From Harmonia axyridis (lineage: Eukaryota > Arthropoda > Insecta > Coleoptera > Coccinellidae), in contig NC_059502.1 in the NCBI RefSeq assembly GCF_914767665.1, forward strand, positions 60,060,031 through 60,124,030: a DNA stretch of 64,000 nucleotides, written 5' to 3'. Positions 36,254 to 48,242 of this stretch are shown one piece after another. Position numbers and translations under genes: made by a program. The notes beneath the pieces were generated by a model. That model worked only from the letters and a program-made list of their open reading frames with translations, was not told where the DNA came from and searched no databases. Positions within the stretch are counted from its first letter, which is position 1; each line of letters begins with the position of its first letter.

Positions 36254-36520
36254 ATACAGGGTAGGGTGCTCCTGAATTGGCGGTAAAAACGGAAATGTCG
36301 GATTCCTCGGATCATTTTAATAAAAAACAGTCTTATAAGCATGGGGCCGTGAATGCTTTGTTTTCGATATACAGGGTGTTGAAGTTTGAGTTTTTTTCAT
36401 GTTTTTTGCTCAGAGAACCTCTCCTTCACAAGATATTCAACATAAATTTGGCATAGATATTCCATTTTAAAGTTTTCATAATGTGATATGCTAATTTTGA
36501 ATGCAAATCTAGAGAGTGAT
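36254..36520. repeat. Partial relative of the element at 34930
   Basis: It begins CAGGGTAGGGTGCTCCTG and contains GATATACAGGGTGTTGAAG and AATTTGGCATAGATATTCC, matching the left half of the 34930 element. No right arm was found. The spacer 36521-36834 shows nothing else. Confidence 0.45.
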
Positions 36521-36834
36521 ATTTATTATGGAACAGTGCCTGCTTTCTTCCTCTAAAACTTTTTTTTGGTGGACCACTGGTAGTTCAGAAAAATATAAAA
36601 AGAAACTTTGTTTTAGTACAACACTTTTTTGTTTCTTGTTGTTTTATAATTAGCCTTTATTTTCTAAAAGGTGAAATTACCCAATTACAGGAAAATAAAT
36701 AATTCGAAAATACCAACATAATATTGAGAACTAGAAATTACCAAAAACACTATATGAGAAAAAAAAACCTATCTCAAGTATGGCTGAACATCACCAATTT
36801 CTTCCAGAAAGGCAGCAACTAGGAGGATTTAACT

Positions 36835-37763
36835 CCGAAATTGCAAATGTAATAATAGGATTTTCTTAAGAAAAACAGAAATTCCATCAAATTTACATGA
36901 AAAAACCTGAAGGTCGCAAAGCGATAGTTTCAGGCGTTCTGAAGTTATGGCCGAAAGAAGATATTCCTCAACTGATGCACTGTGAAAAACCAAATAGTAT
37001 CTTTAAGTTCTGAGAGACACAGAAATTCCATCAAATTTGTATGAAAAAACCAGAAGGTCGCAAAGCGATAGCTTCAGGCGTTCTGGAGATATGGCCGAAA
37101 AAATATATTCTTCAACTGATGCACTGAAAAACTAAATTGTGTCTTCTTTAGGCCATAACTTCAGAACGCCTGAAGCTATCGCTTGCGACCTTTTGGTTTT
37201 TTCATTCAAATTTGATGGAATTTCTGTTTTTCTCAAGAAAATCCTATTATTGCATTTGAAATTTCGGAGTTAAGTGAACAAAACAATGAACTTATGACTT
37301 AGCGCCCCCTATCGAAAGCAGCAAAAATAAATTTATCTTGAGTATATTTTGTCGTCAATCAACAAGATATTATCTTTCAGACGAAACGAAATCTAATTTG
37401 CTTAAAAATGTTGAGCCAAACTGAAGTTACAGGCATTTCAATTAGTCAGATTTCTCCCTTTCACCTACCCTTATTTGATGTCGTAAAATCGAAAGTGACT
37501 ATTCAAAAGATAAAGAATTTTCCAAGGATTACAGTGATGATATTTTTTCTTCAACTTCATATGAAACATTTTCGAGTAAAATTCATTTTTCTACTCGACG
37601 GTAGCTATTACCATTACCCCCCTAGCGGTAGAGGTATGAACTTCAAAACAATTTCCAGTGTGTTTTCTTTTACACTTCAGTGTTAAAATTTTTTACCGCA
37701 AGTCTCTACGATGAGTGGATCCTGAGATATAGCCGGTTACCTCGCTTATTTGCCCACCCTGTA
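36835..37763. repeat. Foldback MITE, TACAGGGTGGGCAAATAAGC family, copy 3 (one outer arm)
   Basis: It carries about three tandem-like units of roughly 120 bp with AAGGTCGCAAAGCGATAG, two forward and one inverted (37140-37200), followed by a full right arm ending CACCCTGTA at 37763. The outer left arm is missing. Only 281 bp separate it from copy 4. Confidence 0.7.
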
Positions 37764-38044
37764 CAATTTTGGATCATTTTTTTTTCTTTTGGTTGCTTTT
37801 AATAATTTATCAGTTAGAATTATATTTTTAGAAGATAAGTCTACGTTAAACATATATATCAGACAGTGTAGGTTTTCTCACAATATTGTCATAATTCTGA
37901 TATTTAGATTAGATCCAAACTCATTTTTTCCATTCAAAATAATGACTCGAATGTTCTTGCTAAATTTCGAAAGTATCGTATCATCCTAAACCCTCATCTA
38001 GGTCAAAAATGACATAATAATAAATCGCATCTCATATACCTATG

Positions 38045-39596
38045 TACAGGGTGGGCAAATAAGCGAGGTAAGCGGCTATATCTCAGGATCCACTCATCGT
38101 AGAGACTTGCGGTAAAAAATTTTACGACTAAAGTAAACAAAAGAAAACACTGGAAATTATTTTGAAGTTCATACCTCCACCGCTAGGGGGCGTAATAGCT
38201 ATCGTCGAGTAGAAAAATGCATTTTACTCGAAAAATTTTCATATTAAGTTGGAAAAAAAATATCATCACTGTAAACCTTGGAAAATTCTCTATCTGTTTG
38301 AATTGTCACTTTCGATTTTGCGACATCAAATAAGGGTGGAGGAAAGATAGAAATCTGACTGATTGAAATGTCTGTAACTTCAGTTTGGCTCAACATTTTT
38401 GAGCAAATTAAATCTTATTTGAGAGACAACATCTTGTTGATTAAGGAAAAAATATACTCATGATGAATTTGATTCAGCTGCTTCTGATAGGGAGCGCTAA
38501 GTCAGAAGTTCATTGTTTTGTTCATTTTTCTCTGAAATTTCAAATGTAATGATAGGATTTTCTTAACAGAAACAAAAATTTCATTGAATTTGCATGAAAA
38601 AACCTGAAGGTCGCAAAGCGATAATTTCAGGCGTTCTGAAGTTATGACCGAAAGAAGATATTCTTCAACTGATGCACTGCGAAAAACCAAATTGTGTATT
38701 TGAGTTCTAACAGAAACAGAAAGCCCATCAAATTTGTATGAAAAAACCGAAAGGTCGCAAAGCGATAGCTTCAGGCGTTCTGGAGTTATGGACGAAAGAA
38801 GACACAATTTAGTTTTTCAGTGCATCAGTTGAAGAATATCTTTTTTCGTCCATAACTAGAGAACCCCTGAAGCTATCGCTTTGCGACCTTTTGATTTTTT
38901 CATACAAATTTGATGGGCTTTCTGTTTCTGTTAGAACTCAAATACACAATTTGGTTTTTCGCAGTGCATCAGTTGAAGAATATCTTCTTTCGGTCATAAC
39001 TTCAGAACGCCTGAAATTATCGCTTTGCGACCTTCAGGTTTTTTCATGCAAATTCAATGAAATTTTTGTTTCTGTTAAGAAAATCCTATCATTACATTTG
39101 AAATTTCAGAGAAAAATGAACAAAACAATGAACTTCTGACTTAGCGCTCCCTATCAGAAGCAGCTGAATCAAATTCATCATGAGTATATTTTTTCCTTAA
39201 TCAACAAGATGTTGTCTCTCAAATAAGATTTAATTTGCTCAAAAATGTTGAGCCAAACTGAAGTTACAGACATTTCAATCAGTCAGATTTCTATCTTTCC
39301 TCCACCCTTATTTGATGTCGCAAAATCGAAAGTGACAATTCAAACAGATAGAGAATTTTCCAAGGTTTACAGTGATGATATTTTTTTTCCAACTTAATAT
39401 GAAAATTTTTCGAGCAAAATGCATTTTTCTACTCGACGATAGCTATTACGCCCCCTAGCGGTGGAGGTATGAACTTCAAAATAATTTCCAGTGTTTTCTT
39501 TTGTTTACTTTAGTCGTAAAATTTTTTACCGCAAGTCTCTACGATGAGTGGTTCCTGAGATATAGCCGCTTACCTCGCTTATTTGCCCACCCTGTA
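38045..39596. repeat. Giant near-palindrome, foldback MITE copy 4
   Basis: The arms run from TACAGGGTGGGCAAATAAGC at 38045 inward to about 38795, and from about 38850 out to CACCCTGTA at 39596; each is roughly 750 bp. The arms are almost identical, so both strands show the same open frame (38502-38807 minus, 38891-39139 plus), which is an artefact of the symmetry. Mismatches concentrate near the central loop of about 45 bp. It has no coding capacity or transposase. Confidence 0.9.
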
Positions 39597-39624
39597 TAAC
39601 TAGCTAGATTTATATAGTTCTATG

Positions 39625-39680
39625 GTATCCAAGGGTGTAATGGGTACATGAATCAATGAGCACTAGGAAGCTCCTGACAC
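39625..39680. repeat. Palindromic TCAGGAGCT MITE family, right half
   Basis: GGTATCCAAGGGTGTAATGG through AGGAAGCTCCTGAC matches the right arm of the family. It lies directly beside the giant foldback element. Confidence 0.4.
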
Positions 39681-39769
39681 TGCTTTTTCTCGCATTTTTC
39701 ATGTTCTCTCGGTCATTTCTATGCTAATTTTCCCATGCTTTTATGAAATATGAAGACAAACCGGTTTCA

Positions 39770-40205
39770 ACCACTTTATTAAATGTATAGATTCAGGATC
39801 TTGATGAATTAGTCCACATCAAAATTTCAAACCACCATGATCCTTCATCCAAATCTTCGCAAGATCAGCCGCTAACAACTTCCCCAGAATTCAACCATCA
39901 GAGCAGCAAGAAGACGATACATCTTCCTGATGCTGCCACACGGGAAATGAACTCATCTGGCATCAAGCCAGGCACTCGCTTCCATAACGAGAAAATCCAG
40001 ATATTGAAAATACAAATTGGTGAATAATTAGGTAGTTCTTGTGTTTATGGAGTAAAGACGGCCACTTCGATTGTACGCTAGAGTGAATGAACTTGAGGAG
40101 TAGAACCGGTTCACGATTGCTTTTTATATACACGTGTAAATAGACGATGATGCCCACTTCTACTTCTTCTTCTTCTCTAGTAGAACCTGTAGGTTCCACA
40201 CAGTT
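39770..40205 (-). repeat. Possible solo LTR or compact promoter-to-polyA unit
   Basis: Read on the minus strand it begins TGTGGAACCTACAGGTTC. It has CACGTGTATATAAAAAGC (E-box fused to a TATA box, 40119-40136) and about 340 bp later AATAAAG (about 39776-39782). This TG...TATA...AATAAA order is that of an LTR, but no partner LTR, target duplication or internal region was identified. The assignment is tentative. Confidence 0.25.
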
Positions 40206-40359
40206 TTCTGGGGAACAGACACGGATATTTATCTAGGGCTAATTGGACTGCCTCCAGTCATACCAACGTATGAGAGGACTGTGTGAGGATGAACCTGTCC
40301 TTAGGACGTGGAAAAAATATCTTTCGGACCGAAACAAGTTATTATTTCTAACATTTGAT

Positions 40360-41209
40360 TTTATACTGGGTGTTTACCAATGACTCTAAATAACTACTTT
40401 CATTTCAAAGAATTTATGAGAATTAATGAAAAAAATTATTATTTATTCAAGTTCTTTTGTATCGCTTTCAAAGTGGATCTTTTTGGAAGTGATACAACAT
40501 TTCTCCTCAAATATCGAAAAACATTGGCTTTATTAATGTCAGCACATAATATTGAAGTTCGATTTAACAGCTGTCACTTTTACCTTCGATCATGAGCGTA
40601 CGCTCGGAGATAAAAGTGACAGAAATCGAAAAGGGAAAGTGAATATTAGTTAAACTTTTGAACTCTATTAGCGGTAAAGAAATTATTATTATCAATGACC
40701 ATTGAATTTTACCCCTTCCATTTCAGTGGGAAAGTTTCCTAAGCGACTCTTATTTCACAACGATAAAACATGCAAGCCGTCCAAATCAAGAAGTTGTTTT
40801 TTCGTAAGAAATATCATGAGAGCATCTAATTTTCTAGAAAAAAAAGTCAAAAAAACACGTTGCATAGTAATATTTCAACAAGAAGCATGAGTGCTCGTGG
40901 CAAAAAAAATCCAAGTCGAAGACGAGGATTTTTGAACCTGCACGAATACATTTTGTTGAAAAAATAATACTTTGTATTGTGTTTTTCCGATTTTTTTCAC
41001 AGGAAAAATTAAATTCACGAATGGTTTTTTACAAGACCATTTCATGAGACTATAATTATTACTTGTTATCAAAGGTATTTTAATTTTTGGTGACAACAGC
41101 TACCAAGTTTAGCCGCAGGTAAACTTGAAAGAACTGCTGACATGTGCTGTCATACAGTTTTTCCATTTCTAATTCGAAATCAAGCGTTTGTGATTGCTGG
41201 AAATTAGAA
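40360..41209. other. AT-rich DNA with a short hairpin
   Basis: A hairpin at 40571-40622 pairs CTGTCACTTTTACCTTCGAT with its inverse around CATGAGCGTACGCTCG. An upstream TACTGGGTGTTTACC at 40363 may be the end of a MITE that includes it. Nothing else is recognisable. Confidence 0.4.
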
Positions 41210-41420
41210 GAAGAGGAAAGTGGTCGGTGATAACATTCTGATATTTCTCAAATTCACGAAAGCTTAGAATAGTTATTTGAGTAGGTATAATACAAGTGCA
41301 GAACGCATTGATATTCTCCCTCAAGCCACGAAGTAGCGAGTTTTTTAATGAACGAGTGGTAGAACGAACCTTCTGTACTAGTATTATACATTATTTTCTC
41401 TAATTCACCGAATTTTATAG
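41210..41420. repeat. Dispersed repeat sharing CGAAGTAGCGAG and TACAAGTGCAGAACGCATTG
   Basis: About 120 bp here match, in reverse orientation, the sequence at about 50262-50370 (CTCGCCACTTCGTGGCTCG ... ATGCCTTCTGCATTTGC). It is non-coding. Confidence 0.5.
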
Positions 41421-42229
41421 AGAAAAAATAATAATAATAATAACAATCATGAGAGAGTTAATTCATGAAAATACATTCAATAAACTCTATAATACTGTAG
41501 AGTTTTATAAAAATATAAACTGTGCAGAGTAATGAACATAAAATTTACTCTTTATACACCGCAAAATATATTAGCTTCTAATTAAGTTGAACAAACGTGT
41601 GCTTCATCACAGATAATGGTCGAAATCCTGTATTAAATTGTTCACAATCCTGTAGTATATCTGTCGAAATCGTGATTTTAGTGTGTCATATTCTGTATTT
41701 CTCTTTGTCATATTCGTGTGTACATTAATAGTTCTGATTTATCATTTTATGTCATTTTGTTTTATCAAAGTCTATTATCCATTTTTCAATTTTCTTTTAA
41801 ATAATATTTTGTTCTTCACATTTTTTATTTCTTGTGGTACTAGGGGATAAAGTCTCGGGGCTATGCAATAATATGCAATAATACAATATAACCAGTATAT
41901 ATTGTATGAATCTGCGATATTCTTGTACGATTTTGTTCAACAAGATGTGACAGAATAAACGGATTAGCCACAGAATAAGAGAAAATAAATATTTGTCGAA
42001 CAGATAGTCACTATGAGCTATATTAATAAAGAGAAGAATTTGCTCAGGAAAAGGTAAAAGTAAAATCATTTGATTTTAGTGAAAGGTAAATGTGCAAAAG
42101 AGTTAAGTAAAAGTGAAATGTGGAAATCAGCTGTTCTGATTGTTGAGCATATTGTACCTCAGAATAACATTTCCATTCCTGTCAAATAATTTAGGTTATT
42201 GTTTATTTTTCCAAGTAATCTGTATGTGC
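41421..42229. other. AT-rich spacer
   Basis: It contains a short AAT microsatellite at about 41428-41445 and nothing else recognisable. Confidence 0.3.
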
Positions 42230-43145
42230 GTAGTTTAGTGAAAATTGAAAATGAGTTCAAGTGAAATTGAATACAAGAAGAACTGTTCATTTTCCAGTTT
42301 AACACAGCAGACATACTGCAATATTGGAACCCTTTCCTTTTTGAGCAGCTTATTAAATTTCCTCTTTGTTTCACCAGCAAAATTGTTCGCCATGGATAGG
42401 AACAGATGGTAATCACTTGGTGCCAGGTTCGGACTATATGGTGGATGCATAAGAACCTCTCAACCAAGCTTCTGAGGAGTCACTATCGACGTGTATGGCC
42501 TGGCGTTGTACTGATGGAACACAATTTATCTCCTTTTGCCCAAAGCTGGCCGCTTCTGGGCGATTGCTTCCTTCAGACGGTCCAATTGTTGACAGTTGGG
42601 GAGTAGCTCATACTAGAAAATTCTCTACAAAACTCACCAAACACATAGCAAAATCTTCCTGACCAATAATCCTATAGCTTGGCCACCATTTCCGACGTCT
42701 CACCGCGTTTCGACCACGACCATTTTCTCTTGACGTCGTAAATGAGCCAGTTTTCATCACCAGTCACCAACTGTTCAAAAAAGGTTCGATTTTGTTGCGA
42801 TTCATCAGATGTAAAATCCATGATGTTTTTTTTGCGTTAACTCGTGTGGTACCCATACATCGAGCTTCTTATTGAGACCAGCCTTATGCAATTGTTTCCA
42901 AACGGTAGGTATTTGTGCAATATTCACCTCTTGTGCAATCGAAACAGTGCTTACATTTAATCGTCATTTTCGACAATTGGCCTTCCAAGGCGTGGTGCAT
43001 CTTTAACATCGAAATTACCGGAACGCAATCGACAAAACTGAAATTTCGCATGATTGGCTGTTACAGTATCAGGATCATAAACACAATTTCAGCCGCCTGG
43101 CTTACATTTTCGCTTTTATCGAAAAGAAAACTTTAAAATGTAGCG
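42230..43145 (-). mobile_element. DD34D mariner of a second subfamily, decayed
   Basis: Minus-strand frames give KFQFCRLRSGNFDVKDAPR, RLGRPIVENDD, LVTGDENWLIYDVKRKWSW (first Asp), SKRGETSEMVAKL and HPPYSPNLAPSDYHLFLSMA (third Asp intact). The second-Asp segment near 42460-42560 is frameshifted and lacks a clear HxDNARPH. Terminal repeats were not located. It differs in sequence from the mariners at 19755-27011. Confidence 0.75.
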
Positions 43146-43647
43146 TATTTTCTCTTTGCTAAGGTAAATATTTGACGCGCACTCAAACTAACTAAACTGA
43201 GTCAACTTATCACAAAACTGTCATAACAGTTTTTGTAGTACAAAATCTCATCTTTATAATGCCATCTAGTTGAACCCGATCGGATTTATAAAACACAACA
43301 TAACAATAGAGTGGGAAAAAGATGGATTTCTTTTTACTACACCATGGTGGCTTTCATTAATAACCATATTTACACCAATTATCAGCAAATCCTCTAATTT
43401 TTATGGATTATCTCTTTAGATTTAAGTAGAAGGTTATGCTTAATTTTTCGCAAATAAAAGGTTTTTCTTTTTTCATTGATATGGCTCATTAGATTGGTTA
43501 TCTGAAGGTGTGGAATCTTTTAATTCAGAAAATGGAGTGCGTGCTGATTTAATATTATAAATGACATAGAAGAAAGCCCCATAATTTGCATTTTAACTTT
43601 TTTTTTTGTCTGTTTTTGTCTGAATTAAGTTTAATTTCAGAAATATT
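43146..43647. other. AT-rich spacer, nothing recognised
   Basis: Sequence between two mariner remnants. No coding or repeat signal was seen. Confidence 0.3.
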
Positions 43648-44315
43648 AGGATTCAGAAACAAGGAAATTGGGTGCCGTATGAGTTGAAGCCGGGTGATGG
43701 TTAACGGCAAAAACGGAAGGGATTTCTGCATCGCATTGTGACTGGAGACAAAAAATGGGTTCAGTATGTTTATCCAAAGCGCAGAAAATCATGAGGATAT
43801 CCTGGCCACGCTTCCACGTCGATGGCCAAACCGAATATTTACGGTTCCAAGGTCATGCTCAGTATTTGGTGGGACCAGCTCGGCGTAGTGCATAATAAGT
43901 TGTTGAATCCGAATGAAACAATCATAAGCGATTGTTATTGAACGCAATTAAGGCGTTTGAGACGAGTATTGGAAAACAAAAGGCCGCAATACAACGAAAG
44001 ACATGATAAATTGATTTTACAGCACGACAATGCTCCACCCCCATGTTGCGAAAGTGGTCAAGACATACTTCGAAACGTTCCCCATCCCTTTTTCCGACTA
44101 TCACTTTGATCAATGACACGCGGCCTGGCTGACCAGCACTACGGTCTTATGAAGAAGTAAAAAATTGGTTAATCGCTTCAAAAGATGACCAGTTTTTTCA
44201 ACGCGGGATTCGTTCGCTGTCTGAAAGATGGGAGAAAGTAGTGGCCATCGATGGACAATACTTTGAATCATAAATGAATGAACAGTTTTTCACAATAAAG
44301 CCTCGAATTTCGGAA
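43648..44315 (+). mobile_element. DD34D mariner 3' fragment
   Basis: It begins within the transposase (IRKQGNWVPYELKPGD) and proceeds through VTGDKKWVQYVYPKRRKS, ILQHDNAPPPCCE (second Asp) and the C-terminus near 44270 (GQYFES). About 40 bp around the PDLAPSDYH block are deleted near 44075-44095, removing the third Asp. The tail TTTTTCACAATAAAGCCTCG matches the element at 23516. The 5' half is absent. Confidence 0.75.
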
Positions 44316-44389
44316 AAGCCTATACAGTAGACGTAGTCCTGCATTGCAAGAGTCGATTTCAAATATTCTATCTGCCAGCCTATTAAACT

Positions 44390-45010
44390 CGGCGCTACTG
44401 TTCGACCACTCGGCACCGATGTCAACTGCGACGTAAAATTCATTAAGATGTCGTTGGCTTCTTCGCTAGCGCGAAAAAAATCCGAACCGCATCAACACAC
44501 CTCCTGTCATCAATCTAATCAATGCTACCAACCATCGCTATATAGAGATGGTACCAACCATCAAGGAATCCACCGTTGCTCGGAGCCGAGCCGAGCTGAG
44601 ATAAGGGATTTACATTCTTATCGTGATTCGGGTGCCTCTCCTCTCTTCCTCTCGGACAAGAGACAACGGTCATCGCCCTTAGCCACCACAGTCCCTCCTC
44701 GAGCTCTCTAAGTACACTTACCTGGTCTCCGGTCTTGCCTCGCCGTGTCAGTACGGGCTTTACCCCAAGTGAAATGACGACGGGCGCGACGACGTCCAAA
44801 AAGACGCGATCTGGGTAGGCGCCGTTGTCACGTGGTCCGCGTCCTACGATCCCCAAACCGCCACCTGTCAACTGTCGGTTCTTATGTCACGTGATGCGTG
44901 GTTGTGTTTTATGGACCGCGGAAGTCTTGCAGCGCATTGACCTCCCTCATGTATGTGATAATAAGTGTTTTGAAGATATTTCTGGCGGTTGTTTCTGCGT
45001 GTGGAAGTGA
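44390..45010. promoter_or_regulatory. GC-rich island with paired CACGTG sites
   Basis: It is strikingly GC- and CpG-rich compared with its surroundings. It contains GTCACGTGG at about 44827 and GTCACGTGAT at about 44886, both E-box/M-box type sites, and a CTATATAG sequence near 44540. It lies 3.8 kb upstream of the coding exon at 48780 and could be an alternative promoter or 5' UTR for it. Long open frames on both strands here have no recognised domains and probably reflect composition. Confidence 0.4.
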
Positions 45011-45099
45011 TCTGATTGTCGACACAGTTGGGATTTTTTTCGGATTTTGTTTGGCGCGGTTTTTTTGAGGTGAATATCTAGTTGGCGGACAACAACGGA

Positions 45100-48000
45100 T
45101 TTAGCTATATTCGTAGGTTTTTTACGAAGAAAACAAATACATAGCATCACAGGAAAGCTTGAGGATGTACACTACCTTCCTCACTAGGTTCTTAAGTGGA
45201 GATTTATTTTGATTCTGTGTGGAAATGGCTAGAAAGATTCTTTCAAGTTTTAGATGAAATCTTCGTATGACAATCTGGAATAAACTCACTAATTTTTTAT
45301 ACAAAAAAAAATGTTGTCTTCGTTTTATATCACTTTGAACAGTTAAAGGTTTTTCAATCGTATTTCTATTATTTCGATGATGAAAATCAAAATTCTTGAA
45401 ATTTTTACATTCTGATGAAAAACCCAGAAAATCTATTTGGAGTGTTTCAAATAAAATTCAGGTATACGTGCTCGTCTATATCAATTTGAAAATTCAGAGT
45501 ACCAAAGAATGGAAATATAACCAAATAAGATAGCGATAAATATCCATTGGCTCAAAGTCGTGTTTCAGAAAAATTGTGGATTCCATGATAATGAAAGAAA
45601 TTTTTAAGTTCATCATTAAAATACCATGAAAACACTTTCAAAACAGTGTGTTTATTCTCAACTGCTATTCGAAGGCTTCCTTCAAAAATTAAAATAATCG
45701 ATCAAGTGATTTTCGCACAGAATCAAAATGAATCTGCACCTCGTATGAAGATAGTGTTTACCCTTAACCCTTCAATAAAAAAAAACAAGAAATGATCATT
45801 TTGATTGAATCAAATGAACCTCTAATTGTGAAATGAACCAATCAATGAAAGTTATACTCATGATTCTTGCCAACAGTTTATGAAAAACTCGGCTTTAGCC
45901 GATATTTACCTTTGAAAAATCTTATTTCGATCGAATTTCAAAAATAATATTTCGACAGACAGTTTGAAATAATATTGATACAAGCCAACTTCATTTTAGA
46001 GGCTTTTTGAATGAAATTTTAGGCTGCGTAACATTTTCCAAGCGGAATTATTCTCAAAATATTTTGGTATTTCAGTCGAATTCATAGGCGTTGAAATAAA
46101 TCATTTAATATTATTGAATAATCAGCAAAAAAACTACTAATTTTTAAGATCGAAGATTTCAGTTACAGTTTCTTATTTTAACTATGTAATTCATATAGTA
46201 AAGTAAAAAAAAACGCAATGAATCAGGGTTTGAACAAGAAGGTATTCGTCAGAATCTGAATAAAAAAAAACTGTAGAGGAATAATATATTCAAAGCCATT
46301 TTAACTATTAAAATAAAATTAATCTAAGTTTTATGAAGAAATTGATCTCTTCCATTTCTTTTCATACATTTTATAAATGCCATAAATTGGTAGTAATTCT
46401 ACGGCAAATCTATAGAGGCTACAACATGACTATTCATCAATTCGAAATTTCTATTGTTCAATGATTTTTGCTACTTGTATAAAATTCAAATTCGTCAATT
46501 CTTTCACTAGAATACGCATGTTGTGCGTATTCCAGAAAACTTGATGTATAACAAGGAATCTTTTTCATTCTAAAGTTATTCACTATCAGACGAACATTAA
46601 TGTACGTATTCTATACGCTTTTCAAATATTTAGTAAAAATCTAGTCAAGGCGCCTTACTTCACACAATCTATAATGAATAGATTGGCAACTTCATAAGTG
46701 ATTCGGTATTTTCCGTATTTTCATTCAGTTTATATCTTAATGGTACGATTCAGATGAGAAAGATTTGAAGTGAATGAACTATATCATAAATTGGCCATTC
46801 CTTATAATCATAATTTGGTATTTTCTGTAGAAACATCACGATTTCATTTGAATTTATTTAAAACTTCATATGGAAAACCATCAATGATGAATTGATGACA
46901 ATATTTTGCAGTACTTGTTGCTATTTGTCGATTGAATATCGATCTCTACCAAATACACATCATTCGATCATTTTCAAAATTTCTGTATTGAAAATTGAAC
47001 CATTTTTCGTGGGAATCCCAAGAAAATAATGTCAAGTTGTAATAGAGAACGCATTTAATTCTGTAACGAGCGAATGCATCGTTCACACTAATAGGAATAA
47101 AAAGGCTAAATATTGATTAAACATGCCTTAATTCTATAGAATTATCAAAATGTTATTTTCGACATCCAAACATCTTGATGACATGAAACAACGAATACTG
47201 GTAGCCAAACACCTACTGATCACGAAAAATTTTATTTAGAATTTGTATGGCATGAGTGACATGAACAGAGCTAAAAGATTTAATGAATTTTCAGCCAGAA
47301 ATTCGTTAAAAATAATTTTTATAGGATTTATCGTGGTTCAAAATCATTCTTTCAACAAATTTAATTTTTTAAGTTAGAGAGAGTTTGCTCTCAAACACCG
47401 CATAACGCTGTAATCCAAGTAGTTATTAAAAAACTGCTAACTTCAGCTTCCCATTTCATCCCAGTGAAAAACGTCAATTCGAATTTGATTAACTCTGTAT
47501 TTCATAATCATTGTTAATTTGGGACACTATCAGCTACCTCATCTTTCATGCTCTATCAATCGTTCGAAATGATACAAATTGATTAACAAAACATAGAAAA
47601 TTGTCACAAACGTCGGTTTTCAGTGGTCCTTTGGTCACATAGAGTGATGAACTCTAGCTCTGAAACCAAATTGATGACAGATGACATTCTGCAATTGTTT
47701 TTTTGTCCTCCATAGTGGATTTGCTTTTATTGTTTATTAGTTATTCTTTTAATTCTTACCAACATTTGAATTACACGAAGTGAATATATTCTTCTTGGAA
47801 ATCTCAGAAATCGTTCGAATTTTTACATAAATATTTTAACAGAAAAATGGATATATACCATAGAGTTACATGAAAACTTTACTTAGACTTCTTTTTGAAA
47901 GAATCTTGAGGATGCGTAATCGAGAAACATCTCTTGCGAGATCTAATTCAAAATTCAACGTTAGAAAATCCCAAAGGCCAGGTAGCAACCTTATGGAAAA

Positions 48001-48190
48001 ATATAATGAAAATTATTGTTGGATGCGGGGTGACTCAAACATCATTCGAAATTAAATTCGTTCAGTTCATAATTCACCCTGTAATTGAAAGAGTCGTCCG
48101 TGAAATTTTTTTGTCATTACTTTTAGTCCGATTACACTATTGTAATGTCAAAAAGTATTGGCTTTGCTGTGACCTGTTTTGAGAAACACA
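45100..48190. other. 3.1-kb AT-rich stretch without recognisable content
   Basis: There are no transposon signatures, unlike the rest of the window, and no supported exon. A small perfect hairpin lies near 46512-46533 (GAATACGCATG / TGTGCGTATTC). It is probably intronic or regulatory sequence of the putative regulator gene. Confidence 0.35.
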
Positions 48191-48194
48191 GGGT

Positions 48195-48242
48195 AATATA
48201 TTGAGAAATATATTGAGAAATATATTGAGAAATATATTGAGA
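48195..48242. repeat. 12-bp tandem repeat (ATATTGAGAAAT) x4
   Basis: Four consecutive near-perfect units of 12 bp form a minisatellite. Confidence 0.85.

Noticed and set aside
36835..37200. Regularly spaced repeats that could suggest a CRISPR-like array
   Set aside because: The units are about 120 bp with no unique spacers, occur in both orientations, and belong to the foldback MITE family; the genome is eukaryotic.
38502..39139. Two open frames on opposite strands encoding nearly the same 80 residues
   Set aside because: They are the two arms of the 1.55-kb palindrome read in opposite directions. There are no protein motifs and the composition is that of the repeat.
44515..44871. 118-codon minus-strand frame in the GC-rich island
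   Set aside because: No domain or splice logic; high GC content lengthens chance frames, and a plus-strand frame overlaps it.
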